From positions 1-64,000 of the forward strand of contig DUQQ01000083.1 of NCBI GenBank assembly GCA_012837705.1: a stretch of 64,000 nt of DNA, written 5' to 3'. The notes below the pieces were generated by a model, which searched no databases, was not told the DNA's origin, and saw only the letters and a list, made by a program, of their open reading frames with translations. Each line of letters begins with the position of its first letter. Position 1 is the first letter of the stretch. Source of the DNA: Hydrogenispora sp. (lineage in GTDB: Bacteria; Bacillota; UBA4882; UBA10575). The position numbers were made by a program, and so were the translations under genes. Shown piece after piece: positions 51,808 to 61,307 of the stretch.

Positions 51808-53073
51808 TTATTTGGCCGGACCGACGTTCTCTTCGACTACCATCTCGTAGTTGGTTAAGAGCCGTTTTACGTTAGCGTTAGGCAGTAAGAATTGCTGTAG
51901 CGTATCGGTGAGCGGTGAAGTGACTGTGGGCGGGAGGTCTTGGTCCCACCAGAACTGGATCGCTTCGGCTTTGGTGAAGGCCGCGGAAGCCATCTCGGTC
52001 AGGCGGTTCGGCGCCTTGACCCCCGGAACGGAACAGATCCGTCCAAGCTCGGCGGAGCAGGCTTCGACGCTCATCGCATATTTCATGAAGCGTACAACAG
52101 CCTCTTTGTTTTCCCGCGCCATTCTGGTTGCGGCGAATCCAATATCGGTCTGGCCCATAAAGTCGGTGGCTTTCCCTTTTCCTCCTTCTAAGACGGGGAA
52201 GGGATAGAAGCCGATCTTCTGGTCGGTAAAGCTGGGATCGGCGTATTGGGCGCACATCCAGGAACCAGTCACGTGCATACCAGCTTTGCCGGTTGCCATC
52301 AACTGTTGCGCATCACCATAGGCTTCACCCAATGGGGTCGGACCAAAGTAACCTCTTTTTGACCATTCTTGGTACAACTCGGCGGCTTTGACCATGGGTT
52401 CGGAGTCAAAGCGGGCTTTTCTGGCCTGCGCGTTATCAAAGGCTTCCATGCCGCCAAACCGGTTGACAAAGTACATGTACATGGCAAGGACCGGCCATTT
52501 ATCACGGGCACCTACGGCAAAGGGTTGGATCCCATTGGCCAAGAGGGTGTCGGCAACTTTTTCCATTTCAGCGATGGTCGTGGGTACTTCCAGGTTATAC
52601 TTGGCAAAAACATCTTCATTCACGAACACGCCAGCAATGGCAAAGAAGGGTGCCACACCGTAGATCTTACCTTTCCAAGTCATGGCCTGTTGGGCGGCGG
52701 CGCTACCCGGAATATCCTTCAGTTCCTTGGTCAAATCATATAACCGGCCTGCATCGGCATAACCGCCCATCACCGAACCGCCCCAGCTTTGGAAGATATG
52801 GGGGAGGTCGCGGTTATTCGCCATCGCTACCTTGGTTTTGTCCATTAAGCCCGGATCCCCTAAAGCTAGATATTCCAGTTCAATATCGGGGTTCTTCGCG
52901 GCAAAACCATTGACCAACGCTTTGATATATGCGTGGGCCGGATCATCGTCGGGTAGATCCCGACCCCAAACCACCAGTTTAAATTTGCTGGCGGCTGTCG
53001 CCGAAAACACTCCCACGAGCATAGCAACAACGAGAAGCAGCGCCATGAAAACGGCCTTTTTCGACTTTAACAA
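51808..53073 (-). CDS. ABC transporter extracellular solute-binding protein (family 1)
   Basis: Signal peptide, KFKLVVWGRDLPDDDPAHAYIKALVNGFAAKNPDIELEY, MATGKAGMHVTGSW. Confidence 0.93.
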   Translation of the reverse strand: MLKSKKAVFMALLLVVAMLVGVFSATAASKFKLVVWGRDLPDDDPAHAYIKALVNGFAAKNPDIELEYLALGDPGLMDKTKVAMANNRDLPHIFQSWGGSVMGGYADAGRLYDLTKELKDIPGSAAAQQAMTWKGKIYGVAPFFAIAGVFVNEDVFAKYNLEVPTTIAEMEKVADTLLANGIQPFAVGARDKWPVLAMYMYFVNRFGGMEAFDNAQARKARFDSEPMVKAAELYQEWSKRGYFGPTPLGEAYGDAQQLMATGKAGMHVTGSWMCAQYADPSFTDQKIGFYPFPVLEGGKGKATDFMGQTDIGFAATRMARENKEAVVRFMKYAMSVEACSAELGRICSVPGVKAPNRLTEMASAAFTKAEAIQFWWDQDLPPTVTSPLTDTLQQFLLPNANVKRLLTNYEMVVEENVGPAK

Positions 53074-53186
53074 ACTAATCCCTCCTCAAAATAATCACTA
53101 TACATGTGTCCGCACGACCAGGCGGGGTAAATCATCCGTCGGTCTCTCACCCCCTCAAAAACCTCTGCTTCCTTGACCGGAACATT

Positions 53187-53202
53187 TCACAAACGTTTGT
53201 GA
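53187..53202. promoter_or_regulatory. LacI-type operator palindrome
   Basis: Perfect 16-bp palindrome TCACAAACGTTTGTGA with central CG, between the lacI-family gene and the SBP gene. Confidence 0.75.
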
Positions 53203-53216
53203 TGACCAAAAAATTT

Positions 53217-54209
53217 TTATGCGGAGTTACGAATGACTAATTCGAAAGGAAGGCAAAGGTTGATACCATTTTTCTCCTCACCTTGGAGGATTTTTATTAA
53301 AATCTCCATTGATTTTTTACCCATTTCATAACGGGGCTGCCGTATGGTGGTCAGGGGAGGATTGGTAAACGCGGAGAACTCCAAGTCATCAAAGCCTACT
53401 ACAGCAATATCCTGTGGTATGGCAAAACCCGCTTCGTGAATTGCTTGGAGGGCACCATAGGTCATACTATCGTTGGCAACAAAAACCCCGGTACAATCAG
53501 GTTGCGCTCTTAGGATCTCTTGCATGGCGCGGTAACCATCTTCACAAACAAAGTTACCATGAATGACCAAACGGTTCGGTTCGGGCACACCACTTTCCTT
53601 TAAAGCCTGCGTATAGCCAGCCAGGCGTTCAATGGCCACTTGATTCTGTAAGTTTCCAGCAATATGGGCGATTTTTTTATGCCCTTTTTCGAGCAGAAAC
53701 TTGGTGGCCGTGTAAGCGGCTTTTTTATTATCAATCCAGATACAATTGACCTTATCTTTCTTGAAATTGCGTTCAATCAGGACAAAAGGGATCTTTCTTT
53801 CAAGTAACATCCCAATAAAACTGGTGTCTTGCCGATTGCTACCAACAATGACTAAACCATCGACATTTTCGGTGACAATCATTTTTTGTAAAACGTTTGT
53901 TTTTTCCAGGTTGTCATAAGAGTTGGAAAACAACAAGGTATAGCCGGTTTGACTGGCCACATACTCCATACCTTTAATGATCTGGGTGTAGAAAGGTTCG
54001 GAGATGTCCGCCATCATGACGCCGATCATGCCGGATTTGCGGGTCACCAGGCGGCGGGCGGCCGCATTCGGGTAGTAATTCATTTCGCGGGCGATGTTTT
54101 TAATTAACTGTCTTGTACTTTCTTTTACACCATATTTGTTATTTAAGGCCCGTGACACCACACTAGGGCTTACGCCAGCGCGGCGGGCAATATCTTTAAT
54201 CGTTACCAT
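53217..54209 (-). CDS. LacI family transcriptional regulator
   Basis: MVTIKDIARRAGVSPSVVSRALNNKYGVKESTRQLI HTH; start at 54209 rather than 54320. Confidence 0.94.
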   Translation of the reverse strand: MVTIKDIARRAGVSPSVVSRALNNKYGVKESTRQLIKNIAREMNYYPNAAARRLVTRKSGMIGVMMADISEPFYTQIIKGMEYVASQTGYTLLFSNSYDNLEKTNVLQKMIVTENVDGLVIVGSNRQDTSFIGMLLERKIPFVLIERNFKKDKVNCIWIDNKKAAYTATKFLLEKGHKKIAHIAGNLQNQVAIERLAGYTQALKESGVPEPNRLVIHGNFVCEDGYRAMQEILRAQPDCTGVFVANDSMTYGALQAIHEAGFAIPQDIAVVGFDDLEFSAFTNPPLTTIRQPRYEMGKKSMEILIKILQGEEKNGINLCLPFELVIRNSA

Positions 54210-54662
54210 GGAAAACCCCCAAAAATACTCCGCGTTTTGGTGTAACTGTTTTACTTCTCCGAGTAAGTAGGGAATAAAACCGTTACGATCATCATATGTT
54301 AATGAAATGTAAAAAACCACTCATTTAATAAGTTCGAACTGTTTGGCAATAATCCTTTTTTTATTTTCAAAAGACGAATAATCCGCCACCCGTTGACGAT
54401 TTAGAGTCAAATCCAGTCAAATCGCCGTGCTTTAACTTTGTATTAACAACTTTCTATGTGAGTTTTGAAAAGATTTTTCAAAAGTATATATTCAAGATTT
54501 CTCCCTTGATCCAATTTTTCCTGCTGATATTAAAAAAATATTTATTTTTTTTGTTTCAGCTGCTAATGGGGTTTAAATAAAGAAAAAACGTTAAGAAACA
54601 AATTGACGCGGTTACTTAAATATAGTAATATTAAACCATATTAATAAAAGGTCGTGTCATAA

Positions 54663-55199
54663 ATGGATATTGAGTTGCTGGACCTCACAATAAAACTCTT
54701 TGCTCTGGCTCTAGAAAAGGTGGTGTATGAACCACTGACCCAGGACGGGGAGGTTTTAACGCCAGTTCAAGAGAATTGTCTACGTTTTATCTATTACCAC
54801 CAGACGCCGATGGTGAAAGAAGTCGCCGCTGGGTTGCAAATTAGTAACGCTGCGGTGACTAAATTGATTGACCGGTTGGAAAAGAAAGGCCTGGTGCGTC
54901 GGGAGTATTCTTGCACCGACCGGCGGCAGATCCTTTTACACCTCACCCCGGCCGGAAGCAAGCTTTTAGAAAACGCCCGGCGGCAATCGCTTCACCGGCT
55001 CCAAGCGATTGTTGATCGTCTGGACCCGGAAAGTTTGGTCGCTCTCGAAGCGAGTCTACAGAAATTTCTCGAAGCGGCTTTGATCAACACCGAAACGCTT
55101 GATCAGATTTGTCTACGGTGTGGTCTTGCGCATCTCAACGAATGTCCCGGAAATCTGATCTGTCGGGAATTAACCGGAAAGGATCGGTTTCCGCACTAA
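54663..55199 (+). CDS. MarR family regulator with Cys-rich C-terminus
   Basis: wHTH MVKEVAAGLQISNAAVTKLIDRLEKKGLVRREYSCTDRRQILLHLTPAG; C-term CLRCGLAHLNECPGNLICREL. Confidence 0.9.
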   Translation: MDIELLDLTIKLFALALEKVVYEPLTQDGEVLTPVQENCLRFIYYHQTPMVKEVAAGLQISNAAVTKLIDRLEKKGLVRREYSCTDRRQILLHLTPAGSKLLENARRQSLHRLQAIVDRLDPESLVALEASLQKFLEAALINTETLDQICLRCGLAHLNECPGNLICRELTGKDRFPH

Positions 55200-55227
55200 T
55201 AAGAAAAGAGAAAAAGGAGGACTAAAG

Positions 55228-55563
55228 ATGAAAAAGTGGTTATGTGGCGTTTGCGGGTACATCCATGATGGGGAGCAAGCACCCGAAGCTTGCCCGAAAT
55301 GTGGGGCACCGATGGAGAAGTTTAGCGAGATTCCAGCCGAAAAAAGTGCCCTGATCGACCGATCCCGGAAGACCAACCAGATTTATATGGAGATCTCGGC
55401 CTTGCTGGAGCAGGTTAGAGAGCTCTCCGAGATTGGCCGGGACGATGATTTGGATCCGCCCTGTGTTGCCCTTTTCAAAAAAGCCATCGTCTATTCGGTT
55501 GAACTGCAACAAGGGATCAAAGCGGAGCTGGCTTCGCATATGGGGAAAGGAAAATGGGGTTAA
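55228..55563 (+). CDS. Rubredoxin-like domain protein with helical C-terminus
   Basis: WLCGVCGYIHDGEQAPEACPKCGAPMEKF; AAGGAGG RBS. Confidence 0.88.
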   Translation: MKKWLCGVCGYIHDGEQAPEACPKCGAPMEKFSEIPAEKSALIDRSRKTNQIYMEISALLEQVRELSEIGRDDDLDPPCVALFKKAIVYSVELQQGIKAELASHMGKGKWG

Positions 55564-55596
55564 GGGAAAAGGCCTAAAGCATCTTTGTGAATGTAG

Positions 55597-55624
55597 AAAA
55601 AACCCGCCACACGGCGGGTTTTTT
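55597..55624 (+). terminator. Terminator
   Basis: AAAAAACCCGCC acac GGCGGGTTTTTT. Confidence 0.85.
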
Positions 55625-55691
55625 AATTTAGAAGGGTCATTTTCAATTTAAACGGTGCAAACCAACTTCTGTACACGCGGTTTAGAGCGGT

Positions 55692-55997
55692 TTAACCCAG
55701 GAAGAACTGGCAGAGGTAGACCGCGAGAGAAGCACAGATCGCAACGGTCATCAGCCCTTTTTCGTAGAAGGCAAGGAGGAGGGCAACGCTAAAACCAACT
55801 AAAGCCGTGACCGTATTCCCGGTGGCACTGAGGATGGCGGGGAAGGTCATAGCCCCTAAGACGGCGTAGGGGACATAGTAAAGAAATGATTGGATAAAGG
55901 GAGATTTGATCTTTTGGCGGAGAAAAACCAGGGGTGTCACGCGCGGGAGGTAAGAGACCAGCGCCATGAGGAAGACCGCCAATAGGATCCGGGCCAT
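55692..55997 (-). CDS. azlD: Branched-chain amino acid transport protein AzlD
   Basis: 101 aa membrane protein downstream of azlC; YLPRVTPLVFL motif. Confidence 0.88.
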   Translation of the reverse strand: MARILLAVFLMALVSYLPRVTPLVFLRQKIKSPFIQSFLYYVPYAVLGAMTFPAILSATGNTVTALVGFSVALLLAFYEKGLMTVAICASLAVYLCQFFLG

Positions 55998-56746
55998 TAT
56001 TCAACCTCCTTCCTGGGAAAAAAATACGCTCCGTAGAGACAGGCAATGAGGGTGGCAATCATGATCCGCCATCCGGCCGAGAGCAGTCGTAACCCGGGTA
56101 GCCAGGTGAGGGCGGAACTGAGCCCGACCGCCACGGCAGCAACCCAGCGGACGGCGGGGGATTTCTTGGCGGGGGGAAGCACTAAGGCGATGAACATGGC
56201 GTACAAGGTAATGCCCAGGGCGTTCTGGAGATTGTCGGGCAGCAGCGTACAGACAATCCCCCCGAGGAGAGTCCCGGTTCCCCAACCGGTATAGGGACCA
56301 ACGATCAATCCTACCATATAAGGAAAGGAGATCGCGGTTCTTTCCAGCGAAGCGACGGTGAAGGTCTCGTCGGTAATCCCGAAGGCGATCAGGCACCGTT
56401 GGCGTAAGGTCATGCCGGGGGACAGTTTCTGTCCAAGGGACAAGGACATGAGGAGATAACGGAGATTAATAATCAAGGTGGTCAGCGTAATCTCGAGGAG
56501 GGAGGCTCCGGCGAGAATCAGGTTTGTCCCGGCGAACTGTCCAGCCGAGGTTAGATTCGTAAGGGAAATAAGCGTGGCCACCCAGGCGGGGAGTCCACCC
56601 TTCACGGCCAATAAGCCGAAGGCAAAGGAGACCGGGAGATACCCGAGGGCGATGGGCAGCCCGTGGCGGAGACCGAGGCTAAATTCATGGGAAGGTCGGT
56701 TTTCCGCTGCTGTTGAGTTCTGATAAGTTAAAGATGAGTTCGGCAA
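55997..56746 (-). CDS. azlC: AzlC family ABC-independent branched-chain amino acid exporter subunit
   Basis: GLPIALGYLPVSFAFGLLAVKGGLPAWVATLISLTNLTSAGQFAG. Confidence 0.9.
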   Translation of the reverse strand: MPNSSLTYQNSTAAENRPSHEFSLGLRHGLPIALGYLPVSFAFGLLAVKGGLPAWVATLISLTNLTSAGQFAGTNLILAGASLLEITLTTLIINLRYLLMSLSLGQKLSPGMTLRQRCLIAFGITDETFTVASLERTAISFPYMVGLIVGPYTGWGTGTLLGGIVCTLLPDNLQNALGITLYAMFIALVLPPAKKSPAVRWVAAVAVGLSSALTWLPGLRLLSAGWRIMIATLIACLYGAYFFPRKEVE

Positions 56747-56984
56747 GTTTCGTCCCTACCTTTTTATGATATTTCGGAAATCATAGTAAGTGATACCTGG
56801 CATCTGTCCTGTACACCGAAGGAAGAGATTAATTTCAGTTATAAGCGCTACCGGGGCGGAATGGTATTTCCTTTTTCCGGTGAATTTCTTGGCATTTTCT
56901 AGAGCGCAGCTTCGTACCACGGCCTGTTGGCGGGATTTGACATTGAGTTTTTGGTCAATTCATGATAAACTATTGTTCCTGGAA

Positions 56985-57383
56985 CCAACCGAACCGGGTA
57001 ACCGCGGGCGCAAGGCCGTAAGGCTGCGCCTGAGGAAAGTCCGAGCTCCAGAGGGCAGGGTGCTGGATAACGTCCAGTGAGGGTGACCTCAAGGAAAGTG
57101 CCACAGAAAAGGAAACGCCGACTGGGGCAGCAATGCTGGTCCAAGGGCAAAGCTGAAAAGGTGCGGTAAGAGCGCACCAGCGGTTAAGTGATTAACCGGC
57201 TTGGTAAACCCCACCTGGAGCAAGACCGAATAGGAGGGGGCGTCGCTTCGTCAGACGCAAGAATGGCCCGTTCTACCCTCGGGTACGGTCGCATGAGGCG
57301 GCAGGTAACTGTCGTCCCAGATAAATGGTTACCGCCGACTGCCGTGCGTGGTCGGTACAGAACTCGGCTTACAGGTCGGTTGG
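56985..57383 (+). ncRNA. rnpB: RNase P RNA, class A-like
   Basis: GAGGAAAGTCCGAGCTCC, CAGGGTGCTGGATAACGTCCAG, GTAAACCCCACCTGGAGCAAGACCGAATAGG, terminal CCAACCGA/TCGGTTGG pairing with ACAGAACTCGGCTTACAGG. Confidence 0.96.
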
Positions 57384-57396
57384 GAACAGTAGAAAA

Positions 57397-57428
57397 GAAG
57401 CTATCCCCGGGGATAGCTTCTTTTTTTT
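57397..57428 (+). terminator. Terminator after rnpB
   Basis: GAAGCTATCCCCGGGGATAGCTTC then T8. Confidence 0.9.
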
Positions 57429-57504
57429 GAATCTATCAGCGTGGTGCGTTTGGTTGTGCCGTCCGCGGTGGTGTCAAAACGGTTCGGTAAAAGATGTATA
57501 TGGA

Positions 57505-58203
57505 TTAATCTTGGTTAATCAGACCCAAGGCGGTGTTAACCGGAAGCGAGAAACAGATCCCGCGACCGGTGGTGTTCAACCCGGCCTCGTGGGTGATTTC
57601 TTCCATGATCCGGGCCTTTTTCGCTTGGGGGGCCAGAATAAGGATCACATCTTTTTCCGGTTGGATCGTGATGCCAAGAAATTTTTCCGCTTCCTTCGAA
57701 CCCAACCCCAGGCCGTGGAGGAGCGTGCCGCCGGTGGCACCGGCCGCTTTGGCGGCGGTCATCACCAGGTCGGAATGGCCGCGGTTTACAATGGTGACAA
57801 TTAAAGCATAAGGTTCTTTTAATTCCATGGTCTGATCCTCACTTCCCATATATGTATTATCCTCATCCGCTTGCTGGCATATTTTCCAGAGGACACTGCT
57901 GGAACTATCCAGAGGAATGGTGAAGGCAATGCCCGTTCCGGCCTGGTACAGATCAATCCGCGCGCGGAGTCGCGCGAGGATCTGCGGTGTTAAGTTGACA
58001 CTTTGGATGCTGATGGCAACTAGTTTCTTGGGACTACCAAAGCCGAGAAGCTCATAGATTTCCGAGTCGGCAGAGCCGTACCCATGGCTTAAGAGATAAA
58101 AGGGTAATTCATCCCGTTTATATATTTTTTTCAACAGGTTTCCCAGACTATAATCGACAATGGTAATCAATGCTTCTAAGGGACGACCCACTTTTTCTTC
58201 CAT
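57505..58203 (-). CDS. P-II-like (GlnB-superfamily) protein, apparently two ferredoxin-like halves
   Basis: C-terminal half PYALIVTIVNRGHSDLVMTAAKAAGATGGTLLHGLGLGSKEAEKFLGITIQPEKDVILILAPQAKKARIMEEI is P-II-like; start at MEEKVGR. Confidence 0.75.
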   Translation of the reverse strand: MEEKVGRPLEALITIVDYSLGNLLKKIYKRDELPFYLLSHGYGSADSEIYELLGFGSPKKLVAISIQSVNLTPQILARLRARIDLYQAGTGIAFTIPLDSSSSVLWKICQQADEDNTYMGSEDQTMELKEPYALIVTIVNRGHSDLVMTAAKAAGATGGTLLHGLGLGSKEAEKFLGITIQPEKDVILILAPQAKKARIMEEITHEAGLNTTGRGICFSLPVNTALGLINQD

Positions 58204-58291
58204 TATTAGTACCCCCCTGTTTCCTTCGCGAAAGGTAGTCATCAATCGGTTGTTGGTGATTTAACCGGTGGTGCTGCCGTTTTTCCACCCT

Positions 58292-59818
58292 TTATTGCTG
58301 TGGTGTGTTTTCTTCTTTATCATATATAATAATCGAGTCTTCAGCAACCGGAATTACGATATCTTTCTCGGCCCGTTTGGCTTTTATCCGATAAACCAGG
58401 CCAAAAAATTGGATGGTGAGCACCGGAGTCAACGCAATCAGCGCCACGATGCCAAAGGCGTCAGTGAAGATGTTACCGCCAATGGTTTCACAGGCCCCCA
58501 TCGCTAGCGGTAACAGAAAGGTAGCGGCTAAAGGTCCGGAGGCGACGGCACCGGAGTCGAAAGCAATCGCCGTAAAGAGGGGCGGGACAATCAGCGCTAA
58601 GAGTAGTACGATAATATAACCGGGGATCACGATATAAAGCAAGGAAGTTTCCGTTAAGATCCGGAACATGGATAGCCCTACGGAGATGCCTACTCCGATG
58701 GAGAGGCCGATGCCCATGGTGCGACCGGGAATCGCGCCGTCGGTAATGTCTTCAACCTGTTCTTTTAGGACAAAAACGGCCGGTTCGGCAGCGACGACAA
58801 AATAACCGGTGATGAAGCCGATCAGGATTAAGGCCCAGGGCGGCGTATTTGTGATTAAAGATCCCCCCAGTTGATACCCGGCGGGCATAAAACCCACATT
58901 AACACTGGTTAGGAACAAAACAAGACCAATGTAAGTATAGATTGTGCCGATCAGGATTTTTAACAATGTTTTATTCCGGAGACGAAGAGAGACCAGCTGA
59001 AAAACGATAAAAAGCAGGATAATAGGGAGAAGGGCTATTGCCACCTGCCCAAAATATTCAGGGAAATTAGCCAGGTAAAGCCGGAAGATATCGCCCAGTG
59101 CGAAGAGCTCAGGAATGGTGAGAACGCTACCGCCGGATGGTTCAAAAAAGAGACCTAAGATTAACATTGTAATAATAGGCCCGATCAAACAGAAGGCGAC
59201 CAACCCGAAACTGTCTTCTTCGGAGGTTTTATCACCCCGGACCGCAGCCAACCCAAGTCCTAAGGCCATGACAAAAGGGACCATAATGGGGCCGGTGGTT
59301 ACGGCACCTGCTTCCCAAGCGATAGAAAGAAAATTTTTACTGGTAAAACCCGATAAGATAAAGGCCAGTATATAGCAGATGGCCAGGATCCGGGAGAGAC
59401 GAATCTGAAACAGGATCCGGAGGAAAGCACCGACCAGAGCAATTCCGACGCCAGCCGAAATTGCCGAAATAATAATGGGGTTGGGGATCCCACTGATTTG
59501 ACCGGCTAAAACATGCAGGTCCGGTTCGGCGATACTGATAAAAGTGCCAATCACAAAGGTTAAGACCACAATCAGTCTCAAGTTTCTGCTCTTCACTAAC
59601 CCGGAGCCGATATGCTCGCCAATGGGCATCAAAGAAACATCGACCCCAAGGTTAAACAGGGTGATGCCAAGAATCATCATCATGGCGCTCAGCAGAAAAA
59701 GAACCATGCTATAAAAGGGCATCGGTGCGACTGTTAGAGTTAAGACCAAGACAATAACGATAATCGGTAGTACCGCGAAAAAAGATTCTTTGAATTTTGC
59801 CAAGAGCAATTTTTTCAT
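58292..59818 (-). CDS. DUF1538 family membrane protein, two repeats
   Basis: 508 aa; repeated GxxLFLTSVNVGFMPAG / LFNLGVDVSLMPIGEHIGSGL and GFITGYFVVAAEPAV / TFISIAEPDLHVLAGQISGI segments. Confidence 0.82.
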   Translation of the reverse strand: MKKLLLAKFKESFFAVLPIIVIVLVLTLTVAPMPFYSMVLFLLSAMMMILGITLFNLGVDVSLMPIGEHIGSGLVKSRNLRLIVVLTFVIGTFISIAEPDLHVLAGQISGIPNPIIISAISAGVGIALVGAFLRILFQIRLSRILAICYILAFILSGFTSKNFLSIAWEAGAVTTGPIMVPFVMALGLGLAAVRGDKTSEEDSFGLVAFCLIGPIITMLILGLFFEPSGGSVLTIPELFALGDIFRLYLANFPEYFGQVAIALLPIILLFIVFQLVSLRLRNKTLLKILIGTIYTYIGLVLFLTSVNVGFMPAGYQLGGSLITNTPPWALILIGFITGYFVVAAEPAVFVLKEQVEDITDGAIPGRTMGIGLSIGVGISVGLSMFRILTETSLLYIVIPGYIIVLLLALIVPPLFTAIAFDSGAVASGPLAATFLLPLAMGACETIGGNIFTDAFGIVALIALTPVLTIQFFGLVYRIKAKRAEKDIVIPVAEDSIIIYDKEENTPQQ

Positions 59819-60013
59819 TCCCCAACCGCCTCCAACTTCATTCTTCTACGGACATGCCAAAAAGCCGTGCCTTTTTTAAATCACAGCGAATACATCCCAA
59901 ATAGGGCATAACATAATTATATATTATCTTTATCCATCCATTCCACTCATTTAAACGAATCTTTAACGATATTTAAGCATTATGGCTTATTCTGTTTTGT
60001 ATTTGGGGTTAAG

Positions 60014-60044
60014 AAAACCCCGGGGGTTGAACCCCGGGGTTTTT
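60014..60044 (-). terminator. Terminator after fabH-like gene (symmetrical, possibly bidirectional)
   Basis: AAAACCCCGGGG / CCCCGGGGTTTT stem. Confidence 0.7.
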
Positions 60045-60093
60045 AGGGGAATGTGGGAACATGCTAATATTTGCAGTTTGACTTCTTTTCGCC

Positions 60094-61035
60094 TTACCAC
60101 CGTATTGCCGCGGCGGCCCAGGACAATCCACCCCCAAAACCAATTAGGAAAAGGTAATCACCCTTGGTAAAGCGCTGTTCGGCCCAAGCTTCCTTTAAGG
60201 CCAGACCGATGGAGGCGGCTGAGGTATTGCCGTATTTGGCGATGTTGGAGATAAAGCGTTCCTCCGGGATGCGTTTGTTCCGGGCGACAGCCTCTAAGAT
60301 CCTGCTGTTGGCCTGGTGCGGAATGATGAAATAGCGGTCATCGTCCTTGAGGCCAAGGCGGGCTTTTAAGAGGTCGATCAGACTACCCATTTTTTCCACG
60401 GCGAACTTAAAGACGTTACGCCCGTCTTGGCGGAAATAAAATTCATCGCCCATCCCGCCCATCACGACCAAGTCGGCACCACTCGGGTCGGCACCCAGTT
60501 CAACGGTGAGAATCTCATGTTCGGGCTCGTCGGCACTGAGCAAGAGGGCCGCGCCCGCATCGCCGAAGAGGACACAGGTGGCGCGGTCTTTGTAGTCAAC
60601 GAAGCGGGAGAGTTTTTCCCCGGCGGTGATTAAGGTATGGTCATAGCCTTGGGTCTGCATTAAACTCCAGCCGACGGCTAAGGCGTAAACCAGACCGGAG
60701 CAGGCGGCATTTAAGTCAAAGGCCGCCAAGGGGGAAAGGTTTAATTTCTGTGCGATGATACTGGCCTGGTTCGGTACGTTTTTCTCGGCGGTACTGGTGG
60801 CGGCGATGAGCAACTGCGGATGGTGACGGGTAGAAGTTTGGGCTAAGCAATCGGCCGCCGCTTTTGCCGCCAGGTCGGAGGCGTGCATATGGTTGGGAGC
60901 AATCCGCCGTTCTTTAATCCCCGTCCGCGACGTGATCCATTCATCGGATGTATCGACCATCTTCTCCAGGTCGCCGTTGGTGAGCTTCTCTTCCGGTACA
61001 TAACTGCCGACAGCGGCAAGTCCTATTTTTTTCAT
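60094..61035 (-). CDS. fabH: Beta-ketoacyl-ACP synthase III (FabH-like)
   Basis: DEWITSRTGIKERRIA, FDLNAACSGLVYALAVG active-site Cys, FIIPHQANSRILEAV, NTSAASIGLAL. Confidence 0.92.
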   Translation of the reverse strand: MKKIGLAAVGSYVPEEKLTNGDLEKMVDTSDEWITSRTGIKERRIAPNHMHASDLAAKAAADCLAQTSTRHHPQLLIAATSTAEKNVPNQASIIAQKLNLSPLAAFDLNAACSGLVYALAVGWSLMQTQGYDHTLITAGEKLSRFVDYKDRATCVLFGDAGAALLLSADEPEHEILTVELGADPSGADLVVMGGMGDEFYFRQDGRNVFKFAVEKMGSLIDLLKARLGLKDDDRYFIIPHQANSRILEAVARNKRIPEERFISNIAKYGNTSAASIGLALKEAWAEQRFTKGDYLFLIGFGGGLSWAAAAIRW

Positions 61036-61236
61036 TTTCGGTCCCTTCTTTTCGCTTTTTTTTGCTGAATTGCGCCTAAAGCGACTGGTTTATTAGAACC
61101 AGGTATTAATATTTACTACCAATTATAAATGATTCTCCCCGTTGGGGCAAGAGTTTTGGGGAAATAATTGCGAAAAACGACCGAAAAAATGGTTACAGTA
61201 AAGACAGTAAATAAGCGTTTAAGCGTTGTTTTGTAG

Positions 61237-61294
61237 AAAAAAGGCCTCTGTTGCTTGATTTTATTGCAATCCGGAGCAATCAAGCTTAATGAGG
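61237..61294 (-). terminator. Two-tier hairpin terminator
   Basis: AAAGGCCTC/GAGGCCTTT outer and GCTTGATT/AATCAAGC inner stems; T-run on the minus strand. Confidence 0.75.
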
Positions 61295-61307
61295 CCTTTC
61301 GCTAATG

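Noticed and set aside
56899-57430. ORFs 56899-57177 (-) and 57188-57430 (+)
   Set aside because: Both overlap the RNase P RNA gene.
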